Assembly (NCBI GenBank): GCA_004764695.1
Contig: SMSO01000035.1
Coordinates: 2,044,001 to 2,108,000 of the forward strand
Length of the DNA: 64,000 nucleotides
Source of the DNA: Schizochytrium sp. TIO01
Taxonomy: Eukaryota; Sar; Bigyra; Thraustochytrida; Thraustochytriidae
Reading direction: 5' to 3'
Part shown: positions 45,287-54,479 of the stretch, one piece after another
Position numbering within the stretch: position 1 is the stretch's first letter
How the letters are laid out: the number at the start of each line of letters is the position of its first letter
The notes under the pieces: generated by a model
Told to the model about the DNA's origin: nothing
What the model saw: the letters and a program-made list of their open reading frames with translations, nothing else
The model's database searches: none
Made by a program: the position numbers and the translations under genes

Positions 45287-45699
45287 TTACTTCTTCTTGG
45301 ACTCTGGACCTACTGTAAAGTCAACAATATATCCACGATCGCGATAAAAACACAAGCGAACGGTAGGTGAAGACGCTTCGCTGCCACCCTCTAAGTCTCG
45401 TTGGCGCACCTCCACCCCATGCATTGCTTTGCTCGTTCCTGTGGCCTGTGCTGCTCCAAGATTTAATACTTTTAGTAAAATTAAAATCGATATTGAAAAA
45501 AAAGAAAAAGAATTGAATGGACGCATGAAATGAAATGAATGAATTCTGATCATCATTCAGTTCAACGAATGAACGAGCAGCCTTGAAAAAGCCAAACAAA
45601 CTTGGAACCTACCTGACCAATGATGTCAAGTCGTGCAGGCTTTCATGGTTCGTAATCATCGGCAATGGGGCGCGGACTGATGCAAACGAAGTTGTAGAC
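45287..45699 (-). CDS. Candidate small spliced gene (last two exons), with in-frame TGA
   Basis: The last exon is 45445-45287, preceded by acceptor GCAGCACAG. It encodes 52 residues with good coding character (GVEVRQRDLEGGSEASSPTV, LCFYRDRGYIVDFTVGPES) and ends KKK. The exon before it is 45699-45613, bounded by acceptor TTTTGTGCAG and donor GTAGGT, 87 nt, phase 0 at both ends. Its frame reads VYNFVCISPRPIADDYEP, then TGA, then KPARLDIIGQ, which continues smoothly into the last exon. Either the upstream part is terminal for another isoform, the acceptor lies just after the TGA (AAG at 45642-45644), or the TGA is read through. The first exon and start codon were not found; they should lie between 45700 and 46105. 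The protein is not recognised. Confidence 0.4.
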
Positions 45700-46105
45700 C
45701 TGCACAAAAGCTAATCAATAATCGATGGCATTATTTCACTGCTAACTCATTACAGTTATTATTTATTTATTGTTTTCTTTTGCCTTTATTTTAATCAAAT
45801 GAATTGAAATAATAATACAATAAAATGTCTATTTGTTTAGTTATAGCAATGATAGTGAACCTATCTATATATTAGGTAGGGTATATTAGAAGCATCTGTT
45901 AATGAATTCCTTTAAAAAAATTCGCTGATAATACTAATGATGTTAATCTTAATCACTCATTCATCCGAAAAGAAATGAAAAGGACTAAAAGCTTGAAAAC
46001 CACTCCCGAGACTGCGACAAAACCTCTTCAACTTCTGCGCGATCGCGCTCTTCTTGCCGCTGGCGAAGCGCACATACCAGGGGGAAACAACAAGGACCTG
46101 CAAGC
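45700..46105. promoter_or_regulatory. Divergent upstream region of the sorting-receptor gene
   Basis: The A/T-rich part (45750-45960) is followed by a GC-rich leader immediately before the ATG at 46106. It is probably the promoter and 5' UTR of the receptor gene, and possibly of the minus-strand small gene. A minus-strand frame over 45985-46080 reads RQRQEERDRAEVEEVLSQSR, which is coding-like but not placed in any model. Confidence 0.35.
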
Positions 46106-48297
46106 ATGTCACGCTTCGCATGGCTCTCCGCCGCATTGGCAGTGTCCGCGCTTGCCGCAGAGACCCAGGCGCGCGCAACTCGTAAGTCCGCAAGATGATC
46201 ATCATCAACAACTTTTATGAGTAGTTGAGACAACGACAAGAGGATGGCAACCCACTCTCGCGGGACCCTTCTGATCGGACAACGCAATGGGCAGAAGATA
46301 ACTCAAGAGGGAAGTGGAGATTCTACTTTTTAAGGACTGTGCAAAAGAATTGTGGCGAGCCTTATCCTTGCCACGAGAGAAAGGAATAGATTTTATGAGG
46401 GACGCGAGTTAGGAATTTATATTTCGCTCGCAGCTTTTCCCCTTTGGTGCCTTCAAACTACTCTGCAATGGTGGCGCTTAAATATGAATAGAAGCGTGCA
46501 AGTAAATCTGCAATGGGACACGAAGGGGGTAGGGGTTGTTGCTTTTTTTTCTTTTATCTTTTATCTGACAGAAACTGACGAGATGGTTTTCATTGATGAT
46601 ATGGTGAAATGGTATGCATTTTTACACCCCCAATGGATGACTTCTTTTTAATGTATTGTTACACAGAAATCCAACTTCAGAGCAGCGTTCTGGGGTCCAG
46701 CAGCCTTGATGGAATCATCGAGGAAGACATTGGCAAGGTTGCGTACCACAAGATCTCAGATATCAGTGGCGAAGTTGTTTACGTGGAACAGATGTCTAAC
46801 TGTAGCATTGACACCAGTTCATTGTCGCTCCCTGGCAAGGTTGCCCTTCTTAACGTTGATTCTGATTGCGAGTCTACCATCGCAGCCAGGGCCCGAGAGT
46901 TGGTGACAGGTGGAGTTGTCGCCATCATTACACAGGCAAGCGAATGCCTTTGCGCCAACCGTGACGTTACTGTAAATGCTAACGCATACTGGTGCGGAAG
47001 CTCCAGCTGTCTTCAGTACCTTACCCCGCGTGGTGACCCGGAGGCAGATACCCTTAGTGCCCCTCTTGTTACAATGTCTCTCGAGGACTTCGGCACAATC
47101 ACAGATTGCCTTGGTGACACTGACTACCTTGTTGATACAACAAACTCAGATTCGTGTGCTGCTAGCGCCCCCACTCTTGCGTTGACCTGGACATTCAACC
47201 AATCAACCGCTAGTGACCTTGTTTTTGAGCTTGTTACCTCGATCGGCTCGGATATCGATGTAAACCCTCTTCTCGGGCTTAACTTTCTCGATGGAATCTA
47301 CTCAAACATCAGTGCTTCGGTTGGCACCTGGGTGGTTCGCCCCCCTATCCTTGACGGCTCTAACCTCGAAACATCATGCTCAAACCCGTACACCTGTGGC
47401 AGCTCAACCAGCTCGGTCAACTGCCAGTCCCCCTCCACAACTGCACAAAACACTACTTGCCAAGCACTTTGCACCAATGGTGGACGTTACTGCTTGCCGT
47501 CAGTGGACTTTACAAGCTACGAGATTGAGGGAAGCGCATTGGTTGAAGAATCCCTCCGTCAAATTTGCATCATGCAACAGGGTGCGAGCGATTCAAGCCT
47601 TTACCCTGGTATCTTCCAGTACCTTCGCGATATCGAGCTCAACTGTCTCTCAAGTGCAGAGTCTCTTTCTCTTAGCTGCTCCCAGACTTACCAAAACTCT
47701 AACGGAATCAACACCACTGCCACAAGCTCTTGTGTTAGCTCCAGTGGTGGTACTAGCTCTGGCGTCAACACCCTGCTGGCGGCTGTGATGGCCACCCCCG
47801 AGGAGTATATTGACTCCTTGAGTATCATCAAGGCCCCGTCATACCGTATCAACAACGTCACCATCCCCTTTGGTAACAACTGGGGCAACATTCTCAGTGC
47901 CCTCTGCGCTTCTTTATCTGACTCCAGCCCGGCCATCTGTGACTGCATCTATGACAGCGATGAGGACGCTCTTTACTCCGATGATGAAATTCTCAGCCAA
48001 TGCTTTGGTATCGCTACCAGTGGCAACCAGATCACGTCTGGCGATGCAAAGGGGCGCAACATTGGCCTCATTGTCGGTCTCACGGTCGGTCTTGTGGTGC
48101 TCTTTGTTGTTGCTGGTGTCGTTGCTTACTGCCGCTTCTGCCGCCGCAACGAAACCATGACTCGTGAGCAAGAGCTTCAAGATATGTCGATTGGAGGAGG
48201 AGCTACTGGAGCTACACGCTCTTTTGCGTCTCGCTGCTTTGGCAAGTCTGGGCCAAACTCCAAGTACCCGGAAAAGCAAGCTGTTTCCCACGTTTAA
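46106..48297 (+). CDS. Vacuolar-sorting-receptor-like type I membrane protein, two exons
   Basis: Exon 1 (46106-46181) encodes a signal peptide, MSRFAWLSAALAVSALAAET, ending at a GTAAGT donor. Exon 2 starts at 46667 after TTACACAG. Phase 1 matches (C+AA, Gln), giving 568 residues. A PA domain follows (about 45-170, LPGKVALLNVDSDCESTIAA and LVTGGVVAIITQ). Then comes the Cys-rich lumenal region typical of plant VSR/BP80 receptors: CQALCTNGGRYCLPSVDF, LVEESLRQICIMQQ and YRINNVTIPFG, with SPAICDC near the end. One membrane helix (about 493-518, IGLIVGLTVGLVVLFVVAGV) and a 50-residue tail follow. Plant VSRs carry EGF repeats before the helix and a YxxPhi sorting signal; neither is seen here. It probably sorts cargo between Golgi and lysosome/vacuole. 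The C-rich codon bias suggests high expression. Confidence 0.87.
46182..46666 (+). other. GT-AG intron of the sorting-receptor-like gene
   Basis: 485 nt, from GTAAGTCC to GTTACACAG. It separates the signal-peptide exon from the rest. Frames within it (for example at 46352-46651) are not coding. Confidence 0.85.
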
Positions 48298-49716
48298 AAC
48301 TGCCCTTTTGTCCTCAAAATTTGCCCTGGGTAGTTTTCTACTCGAAGGGTCACTGTCTTGCTGACAAAACGCCATTGACCATTGCAGGACCTTACACGCT
48401 GCTGTGGCAAAAGCACTTCCTTCCTTCATCACCTTTCTTCAATGAAAGTTGCAAGCACCTGCTACCATTGCTTTCATGACTCTCGTTTCTGAATTGAAGA
48501 AAGTGCATCGATTCCGCGGAAACCCCTCCGTCTTTGTCCTCCACTCTTTCGTCATTATCATTTATCATGCTCGTCAAAATTATGTGTTGTAGCCCATTTT
48601 TTGCCCTAAAACAGAAATTTTCGAGTCTTTGTGTTTCGATTGTACAGCATTTCTCATTGTTCTCTTCTGGCTAGCTTTTTCATATACTGAAGCCAAGACT
48701 GGCAGCGACAGTATAAGACAAGATGCCGAGTATCAAAAAGCCAAGGAGGAACTAGTTGACAGGCCGTTGCTTTGATAAACATATTACTGACCGGAGCTTT
48801 ATATATAGAACAAATCAAAAACAGAAGCATGATCACAGTTATAGGATATAAAAAAGCATAGAAAATTATTTAAAAAAATCAGAATTCTTGTCTCCTTTTA
48901 TGCTTCGTGTAGTTCCTGCATAGATCGGTTCTTCCGAGCCACCATCGTCAAACAATCACTCGTCAACGGCAATCGATTGTAGTAGCACACACGGTTGTCT
49001 TTTACATGTCTTTCCTTCCCCCCCTTACCATTCCCAGCGATCCATCACTGGAGAGTCTGGTCTACGCAGCACCGGCAGATTATGAATTATCCATGGCCAT
49101 GTGAATTACATTATCTCGTGCATGCAAACCCAGACAACTCGAGCCCAGGCTCCGACGTCAACAACACCTGCAAGAACAACGAAGACGTTGTGTTCTTGCT
49201 CCTGACCTAAACATTTTCATTGGAGGAAGTAAGTTGCATAATCTCGATCATCTACCATGTCTGACGACACAGAAGTCGAAGTGACGATTCTTCACAAGGA
49301 AGGACTGAGTGATACCGAGGCATCTCTGGCACGCCAGCTTAAAACATACCCATGTGGGCGTCGCAAAGAACTTTGATAGACCCGAACTTCTTCCACCGAG
49401 GCAGATTTGCGGGAACGATGACTTTTTGATCCTGGCGATTGAACTTCCTTGTTTCTGTAAATGAAGAGAGCACTCACTGCAAAGATTGCACTCTTGTTAG
49501 TTAGTTATAGGTAGGCAGTCCTATGCGACTTTAAGTGTAGAAGCAGTTCATGAAGATTGTTGTGGCAAACCAAAACCAAAACCAAAACTTGAGGGAAACC
49601 GAAGCCAGAACTAAAACCTGTGGCGAAGCAAGCAAGACTACCAACGAAAGAGAGGACAGAGTCAAAGCGGTAAAGGCTGAAGGCTATCTTGGGTGAGGGA
49701 GAGACAAGTAGATACG
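48298..49716. other. Intergenic region with a possible short ORF
   Basis: Nothing is certain. A GTAAGT at about 49230 could be the donor of a 5' UTR intron of the downstream gene. A 39-codon ORF at 49257-49376 is listed separately. A/T-rich blocks lie around 48840-48900. Confidence 0.45.
49257..49376 (+). CDS. Possible 39-residue small ORF or upstream ORF
   Basis: ATG to TGA gives MSDDTEVEVTILHKEGLSDT followed by EASLARQLKTYPCGRRKEL. The composition looks protein-like rather than random. It lies 340 bp upstream of the DUF1348 gene on the same strand, so it may be a uORF, a first exon, or chance. No family is recognised. Confidence 0.25.
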   Translation: MSDDTEVEVTILHKEGLSDTEASLARQLKTYPCGRRKEL

Positions 49717-50196
49717 ATGACCTCAGAAGAAGAACCACTGAAGTATCCTTTGCCACCGTTCACAGAGGAGACGGCACGGCAAAAGGTACAAGCTGCTGAA
49801 GACGCGTGGAATACTAAAGATCCCGTCAAGGTGTCCATGGCATATTCGCCAGACACAGAGTGGAGAAACCGTGATAAGTTTGTACGCGGCCGGGATGAAG
49901 TACGTGAATTCTTGAAAGACAAATGGGAGAACGAGGTGGACTATCGCTTGAAGAAGCACCTCTTCGCCTTTGTTGACAATAAAATTGCAGTGACATTTCA
50001 GTATGAATACCGCTCAAAGGAAGATGGCCAGTGGTATCGCAGCTACGGCAATGAGCACTGGACCTTTGATGAACGTGGATACATGAAGACTCGCAACGCC
50101 TCCATCAATGATGTCAAGATTAGCGCTGAGGAACGAGTTCTCGCTACTGACGAGGAGCACGATCTGGAGGCATTCTCCACAGGTGTAAAACGATAA
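49717..50196 (+). CDS. DUF1348 / NTF2-like (SnoaL-type) protein
   Basis: 159 residues from the ATG at 49717 ([20 protein letters not shown]); the frame upstream has only a GTG. A single alpha+beta cone domain covers almost the whole protein. It shows the family pattern [20 protein letters not shown], then [40 protein letters not shown], and [20 protein letters not shown] with NASINDV near the end. DUF1348 proteins are widespread in bacteria and eukaryotes. They bind small ligands or are enzymes of unknown substrate. It is cytosolic, with no signal peptide. Confidence 0.88.
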   Translation: MTSEEEPLKYPLPPFTEETARQKVQAAEDAWNTKDPVKVSMAYSPDTEWRNRDKFVRGRDEVREFLKDKWENEVDYRLKKHLFAFVDNKIAVTFQYEYRSKEDGQWYRSYGNEHWTFDERGYMKTRNASINDVKISAEERVLATDEEHDLEAFSTGVKR

Positions 50197-50830
50197 GCAC
50201 GATGGATTGATTCTCAAGTTTACCCTTGCTCCATCACGAGGCTGGATATATAATACCTACGCTATACTTCCTTTCCTGAAAAGCCTTAAGTCGTGTACCT
50301 CTGGTGCTTTTGCCAAAAATCAGTCATTGAAGAAGGCATCAATGCATTTATCGAGGAGTAAATTTATCTTTTATAAAGTCCTCGATATAGATACGACGCC
50401 ACTAAACTACCCTAGCTGTCACTGTGAAAAAGTAAATTGATCTTGGCAGATTTTGACAATGGTTTCTAATGGATTGCATTTCGTTCATCTACTATTCCTT
50501 GTAACCTACAGGGCCTTGTTGAAATTGCAATTTTAAAATTAAAATATAGAAGGAATCTGTGATATTCCCTCATGATCAAATCGTTATTTGGGTAGAAATC
50601 TCAGCACTCTACTCACCCGGAGGACAACCTTTACCTTTGTGTGGTCCAGAAGCAAGAGTGAGATGCCTCAGGCCTATCAAATCATACTACCAAGGTATAC
50701 TTCGACATCGGTAAAACAAACGAACTAAAACTTCTTAGTCTTTTTTTTTTTTTTAATTTTTTGTTTTAATCCACAAAATTGGGTCGTCACATAATATCAA
50801 AATCTCGGACCACCTCGCGGAGTGAGCGGG
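50197..50830. other. Intergenic region
   Basis: Probably the 3' UTR of the DUF1348 gene and the promoter of the solenoid gene. It contains a poly-T/A run at 50742-50765. No gene is seen. Confidence 0.5.
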
Positions 50831-53800
50831 ATGTCGTTGTCTTCACAACGCGGCGCGCTTGCACTGAGTGCCATTCTTTCAGGGTCTCTTGATACCGGCC
50901 GATCACGCTTTGAAGCCTCAGCTCGACTCGTAGCGAATGGAAAGGGCTCTGATGCGCTCTCAGATGCCCTTCGCGACCTCGTTGCCGAGATCTCTCGTGG
51001 TGGAGACGGCGCCATAAGGTCTGTGTCAGCTTTATTAAGAGCTGCGGGTGCCGCCGCAGAAGGTCGGCACCGCAGGTTCTTACTTCGTGTCTTTAGATTT
51101 GTTGCCGCGGAAATCCCCGAAAAACTCGTCGCCGCCGTCGCATATGCTCTCGAAGGTCTCGACTCTGATGCCAAGCTCGAAACTATGCTGATTATGCGCG
51201 GCATATTTGGACGTTCAGCAGTAGAAATCCGTCGGACAAGCCATGTGAAGCTTGTGCAAGCATGTTCCAGCAATCTGAAGTTTTCAAGAGCAGCTTTTGA
51301 GATTCTCCAAGTCGACGTCGAGCGCGACGAAAACTCGAGGTTTGCAAGACAATCTCCGCTTACAGCAGCTGCAGCAGACGTATTTATGCTCTGTGTTTTA
51401 GAGAATTGCGCAGAGGTTGCTGCAAGAAGAACCTCTGAGAAATTAAACGCCACGGAACGCATTTGGGATCTTCGAAGTAACATCTGTGAACATCTGCTAC
51501 TCGTACAAGAAGATGCACAATACCAGGATAATCAAAGTACTAGGAACACAACAAATCCTTCGATATTTGTGAAAGGGATGCAGGATTTAAGGGATGATGT
51601 TGAAAAGATTTGTCAGAAGACACCAGGGGTTGAAGGCTCGGCGTCATTAGAGGTTTATGTAGCGGCAATTGCCGCACATCTACTTGCGGCAGGTTCAGCT
51701 CTAGTGAAAGGAGATCCGGCATGGCAGGATCCCGAGGACGCTGTGGAGGAGATAACCACGTGTCTGGCAGAACTCAATGCAACAACACAACGCACACAGA
51801 AGTTGGCCCTGATGGAAAACCAACTTGAAGCAGATGACCAACGTTTCGAACTGGACCAAGTTGCAAAAATTCAAGTGCGCAGACTTTGTTTGCTGCTTGG
51901 TAGGTGTGCGGAAACCTCTATTTTGAACATAGTTGTGGACGCCAGGGGGCAGGCTCTTCTTCAACTTGCAGTGCAGCAACTTGGGCGTCACAGTGGTACA
52001 TGTGCAAAACTTTCAAGTGAGCTAGTGGGTATTGTCTTGCTGACGATCTGCGGTCAACCAGGAGAAGATCAAATAAGCCATGCCAACTCGCTTTCTATAG
52101 AAGATCGCGTAGGAAAAGGCTACGCACCATTATTAGATCTTCTTAAAGCTGAAGGTGCTGTCGCAGATTGTGCCTCAGAGATTCTGGCTTCGGGAGCTAA
52201 AAAATATCCAGATCAGTTGCTACCTGATATTATCGGTATTGTGGCTTCAGCACCAGCACCAGTGCATGAACGCGAAAAAGCCCTTTTGACGCTAGAAAAA
52301 TACGTTGCCTTAAATCAAGGTTCAATGAGTCCTTTCGAAGAGGTCATGCGAGCTCGTTTACTTGAACTTGCCCTTCACGAGAATCTCACCCTAAAACGTG
52401 CGTCAGGCTCGGTTCTAGGCCAAGTATCTCCAGATTCAATTGTACCTTATCTTTGTGATGAGATTGCGTCGACGACGAATGATGCCACCAGCCGCTCTGC
52501 AGCAAGTGCAGCACTCCAGTTGGTGTTTCAACACCACACAGATACACGGAAAGTTTTCACACTCTGGTTTGAGCGAGTCAACAATGATGATGAAAGTCCT
52601 CAGATGGGGCATCTTCGAGATTCTTGCAAACGTTGGGCTCGGGTGGTGCCGCCTCATCTTTGGCAAGTAATTTTCCGTGACATCATTGCGGCTTCACAGA
52701 GTAAACCTGAATCCTCAGGCCCAATTGCTGTCGCGAGACGTCTCGTTGAACCATACATCCGCGAGCATGCTCAATGTGTAATTGAAGCAGATCTCGTAGA
52801 GATGATGCGAACTCAGCCATGCCTCTCAGAAGAGCTTCTCTCTGAGAAAGGCAACGAAGAGCAAGTACGCCAACTATTGTTTCAACGGATGTCCCCATTA
52901 TTATTTTTAACGATGCTTCCCTTGAAATCAATGCTAGATTCAGGCATTAATGCATGCCGCTCTCTCGTGGTGCCCCTCTTGGAGCGGTGTATTGGAGTTT
53001 ACGAATTTAAGGAGGTTCGCCAGCTAGCAGCACAAGCTCTTGGCAGTCTAGATTTTGAGACTGTTGTTTTGCCAATTGCACAATACGGATTAGAGAATTT
53101 CGCAGCACAGTACATGGAGAATCAAGACAATAACATTGCGGAGATCGATTCGATTTCGGAATCATGCTGGAAAGATGCTATTCAGAACTTAAAGGAAAAC
53201 GTGGTCAACGAAGCAATTGATCCGCCTGATGTGACTGTAGCAAAGGCACTCGTTTTCGCTGTGCAGAACAGCATGTTCCAGAACCCGAGAGTTTCGATAT
53301 CAAGGGAATTCATCGACCTTCTAGTAAAACTTTTGCAGCTGCCGTGCAGTAGCCCTAACTCTCAACTTGCAAATTTGCAAGAAGGATCTATTCATGTCCT
53401 TAGCCAAATGGCATCAGGTCAGAAGCAAGATTGGTTAGATACTTTACAAGTACAAGCCAGGAAGCCTCAGATAGAAATTATCGGGAGCAATGATGACGTT
53501 GCAAATGGTAGTCATGCACTTGACTCTGATGACCAAGAGGATAGCGATGACGAAGGGTTTTCTTCGGGTTCTCATTCTGAAGTTTTTGCAAAAGAATGTT
53601 TGAGGCCGGGTACTCACGTCTATAAGTATCTAGTTCGGACGATCTGCCGTGATAGCTCTATTCAGGCTTCGGCTGGTCTGCGTATCTGCCTAGCCAACGT
53701 TATCCTTACAACAATGCGACGAATGGCGCAAAACGCAGCTGCTGAAGAAGAAGATAATGGCGTCCTTATCGCCATGACTGCAAACTCTATTCTTATTGAA

Positions 53801-54187
53801 CCTTTGATCCAGAGCGTGCTGTTCTCTAGAAATGAGGCCAGACAAGATCTCCCTGCTATTATTCAAGTTCTTTTTACAGCTTGCCTTTTGCGAAGCAAGG
53901 CTCTGGCTGCACCAAGCTCTCAGGGTGTAGAACTTAATAATCCCGTATTAAGCGCGACATCTGCTCAGCAACTTTGTAGGATTGCTTTGCAAGGCTTGGA
54001 TGATTCTCAAGATGATATTCGCATTTCCTGCGTCAAGCTGGTTGGTGCATTGCTTACTTTACCTTCATCAACAGCTTTGCCAGATGGTGCTACAGCTTCG
54101 TTTATTCAGAAGCTGAGTGGCCTAGCAAATCTGGATTCTTGTAAAGAAGTTCGCGCACTTGCTTCACAACTTGCTAACCAACTTTAA
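50831..54187 (+). CDS. Large HEAT/ARM-type alpha-solenoid protein
   Basis: 1118 residues from the ATG at 50831 (MSLSSQRGALALSAILSGSL); the codon three before it is GTG, so the ATG is preferred. The sequence is almost entirely paired amphipathic helices in the HEAT/ARM style. Typical stretches are LLLGRCAETSILNIVVDARG, VRQLAAQALGSLDFETVVLP, DDSQDDIRISCVKLVGALLT and the closing CKEVRALASQLANQL. There is one acidic, Ser-rich loop (SDDQEDSDDEGFSSGSHSE, about 900-920). No catalytic motif, membrane helix or signal peptide is present. Importins and other scaffolds have this look, but no family is assigned. The 3' end is 292 bp from the convergent cyclin gene. Confidence 0.82.
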   Translation: MSLSSQRGALALSAILSGSLDTGRSRFEASARLVANGKGSDALSDALRDLVAEISRGGDGAIRSVSALLRAAGAAAEGRHRRFLLRVFRFVAAEIPEKLVAAVAYALEGLDSDAKLETMLIMRGIFGRSAVEIRRTSHVKLVQACSSNLKFSRAAFEILQVDVERDENSRFARQSPLTAAAADVFMLCVLENCAEVAARRTSEKLNATERIWDLRSNICEHLLLVQEDAQYQDNQSTRNTTNPSIFVKGMQDLRDDVEKICQKTPGVEGSASLEVYVAAIAAHLLAAGSALVKGDPAWQDPEDAVEEITTCLAELNATTQRTQKLALMENQLEADDQRFELDQVAKIQVRRLCLLLGRCAETSILNIVVDARGQALLQLAVQQLGRHSGTCAKLSSELVGIVLLTICGQPGEDQISHANSLSIEDRVGKGYAPLLDLLKAEGAVADCASEILASGAKKYPDQLLPDIIGIVASAPAPVHEREKALLTLEKYVALNQGSMSPFEEVMRARLLELALHENLTLKRASGSVLGQVSPDSIVPYLCDEIASTTNDATSRSAASAALQLVFQHHTDTRKVFTLWFERVNNDDESPQMGHLRDSCKRWARVVPPHLWQVIFRDIIAASQSKPESSGPIAVARRLVEPYIREHAQCVIEADLVEMMRTQPCLSEELLSEKGNEEQVRQLLFQRMSPLLFLTMLPLKSMLDSGINACRSLVVPLLERCIGVYEFKEVRQLAAQALGSLDFETVVLPIAQYGLENFAAQYMENQDNNIAEIDSISESCWKDAIQNLKENVVNEAIDPPDVTVAKALVFAVQNSMFQNPRVSISREFIDLLVKLLQLPCSSPNSQLANLQEGSIHVLSQMASGQKQDWLDTLQVQARKPQIEIIGSNDDVANGSHALDSDDQEDSDDEGFSSGSHSEVFAKECLRPGTHVYKYLVRTICRDSSIQASAGLRICLANVILTTMRRMAQNAAAEEEDNGVLIAMTANSILIEPLIQSVLFSRNEARQDLPAIIQVLFTACLLRSKALAAPSSQGVELNNPVLSATSAQQLCRIALQGLDDSQDDIRISCVKLVGALLTLPSSTALPDGATASFIQKLSGLANLDSCKEVRALASQLANQL

Positions 54188-54479
54188 TGATTGGGACGGA
54201 AACCCGTTCTAGCACTCAGGTAACCAACCCAACCGTTAGTCAGTTATGTCCCTAGTTTTTTCGAATAATTATTACATAATCTGTACTTTAAAATCACATT
54301 TACTACTATATCTCCTCACACTGTACATCTCATTAAGTCGCTCCCTCCTTTAACCTCTGTATTCTCAGATAGTCCAAGTGTAGCCAGTCATCGGATCTTA
54401 AATAATAGGCCAATACAAGAAATAATAATACAAGAATCGATGAAAGAAATGAAAGACGGCAGTATGAAAAGAATAAATG

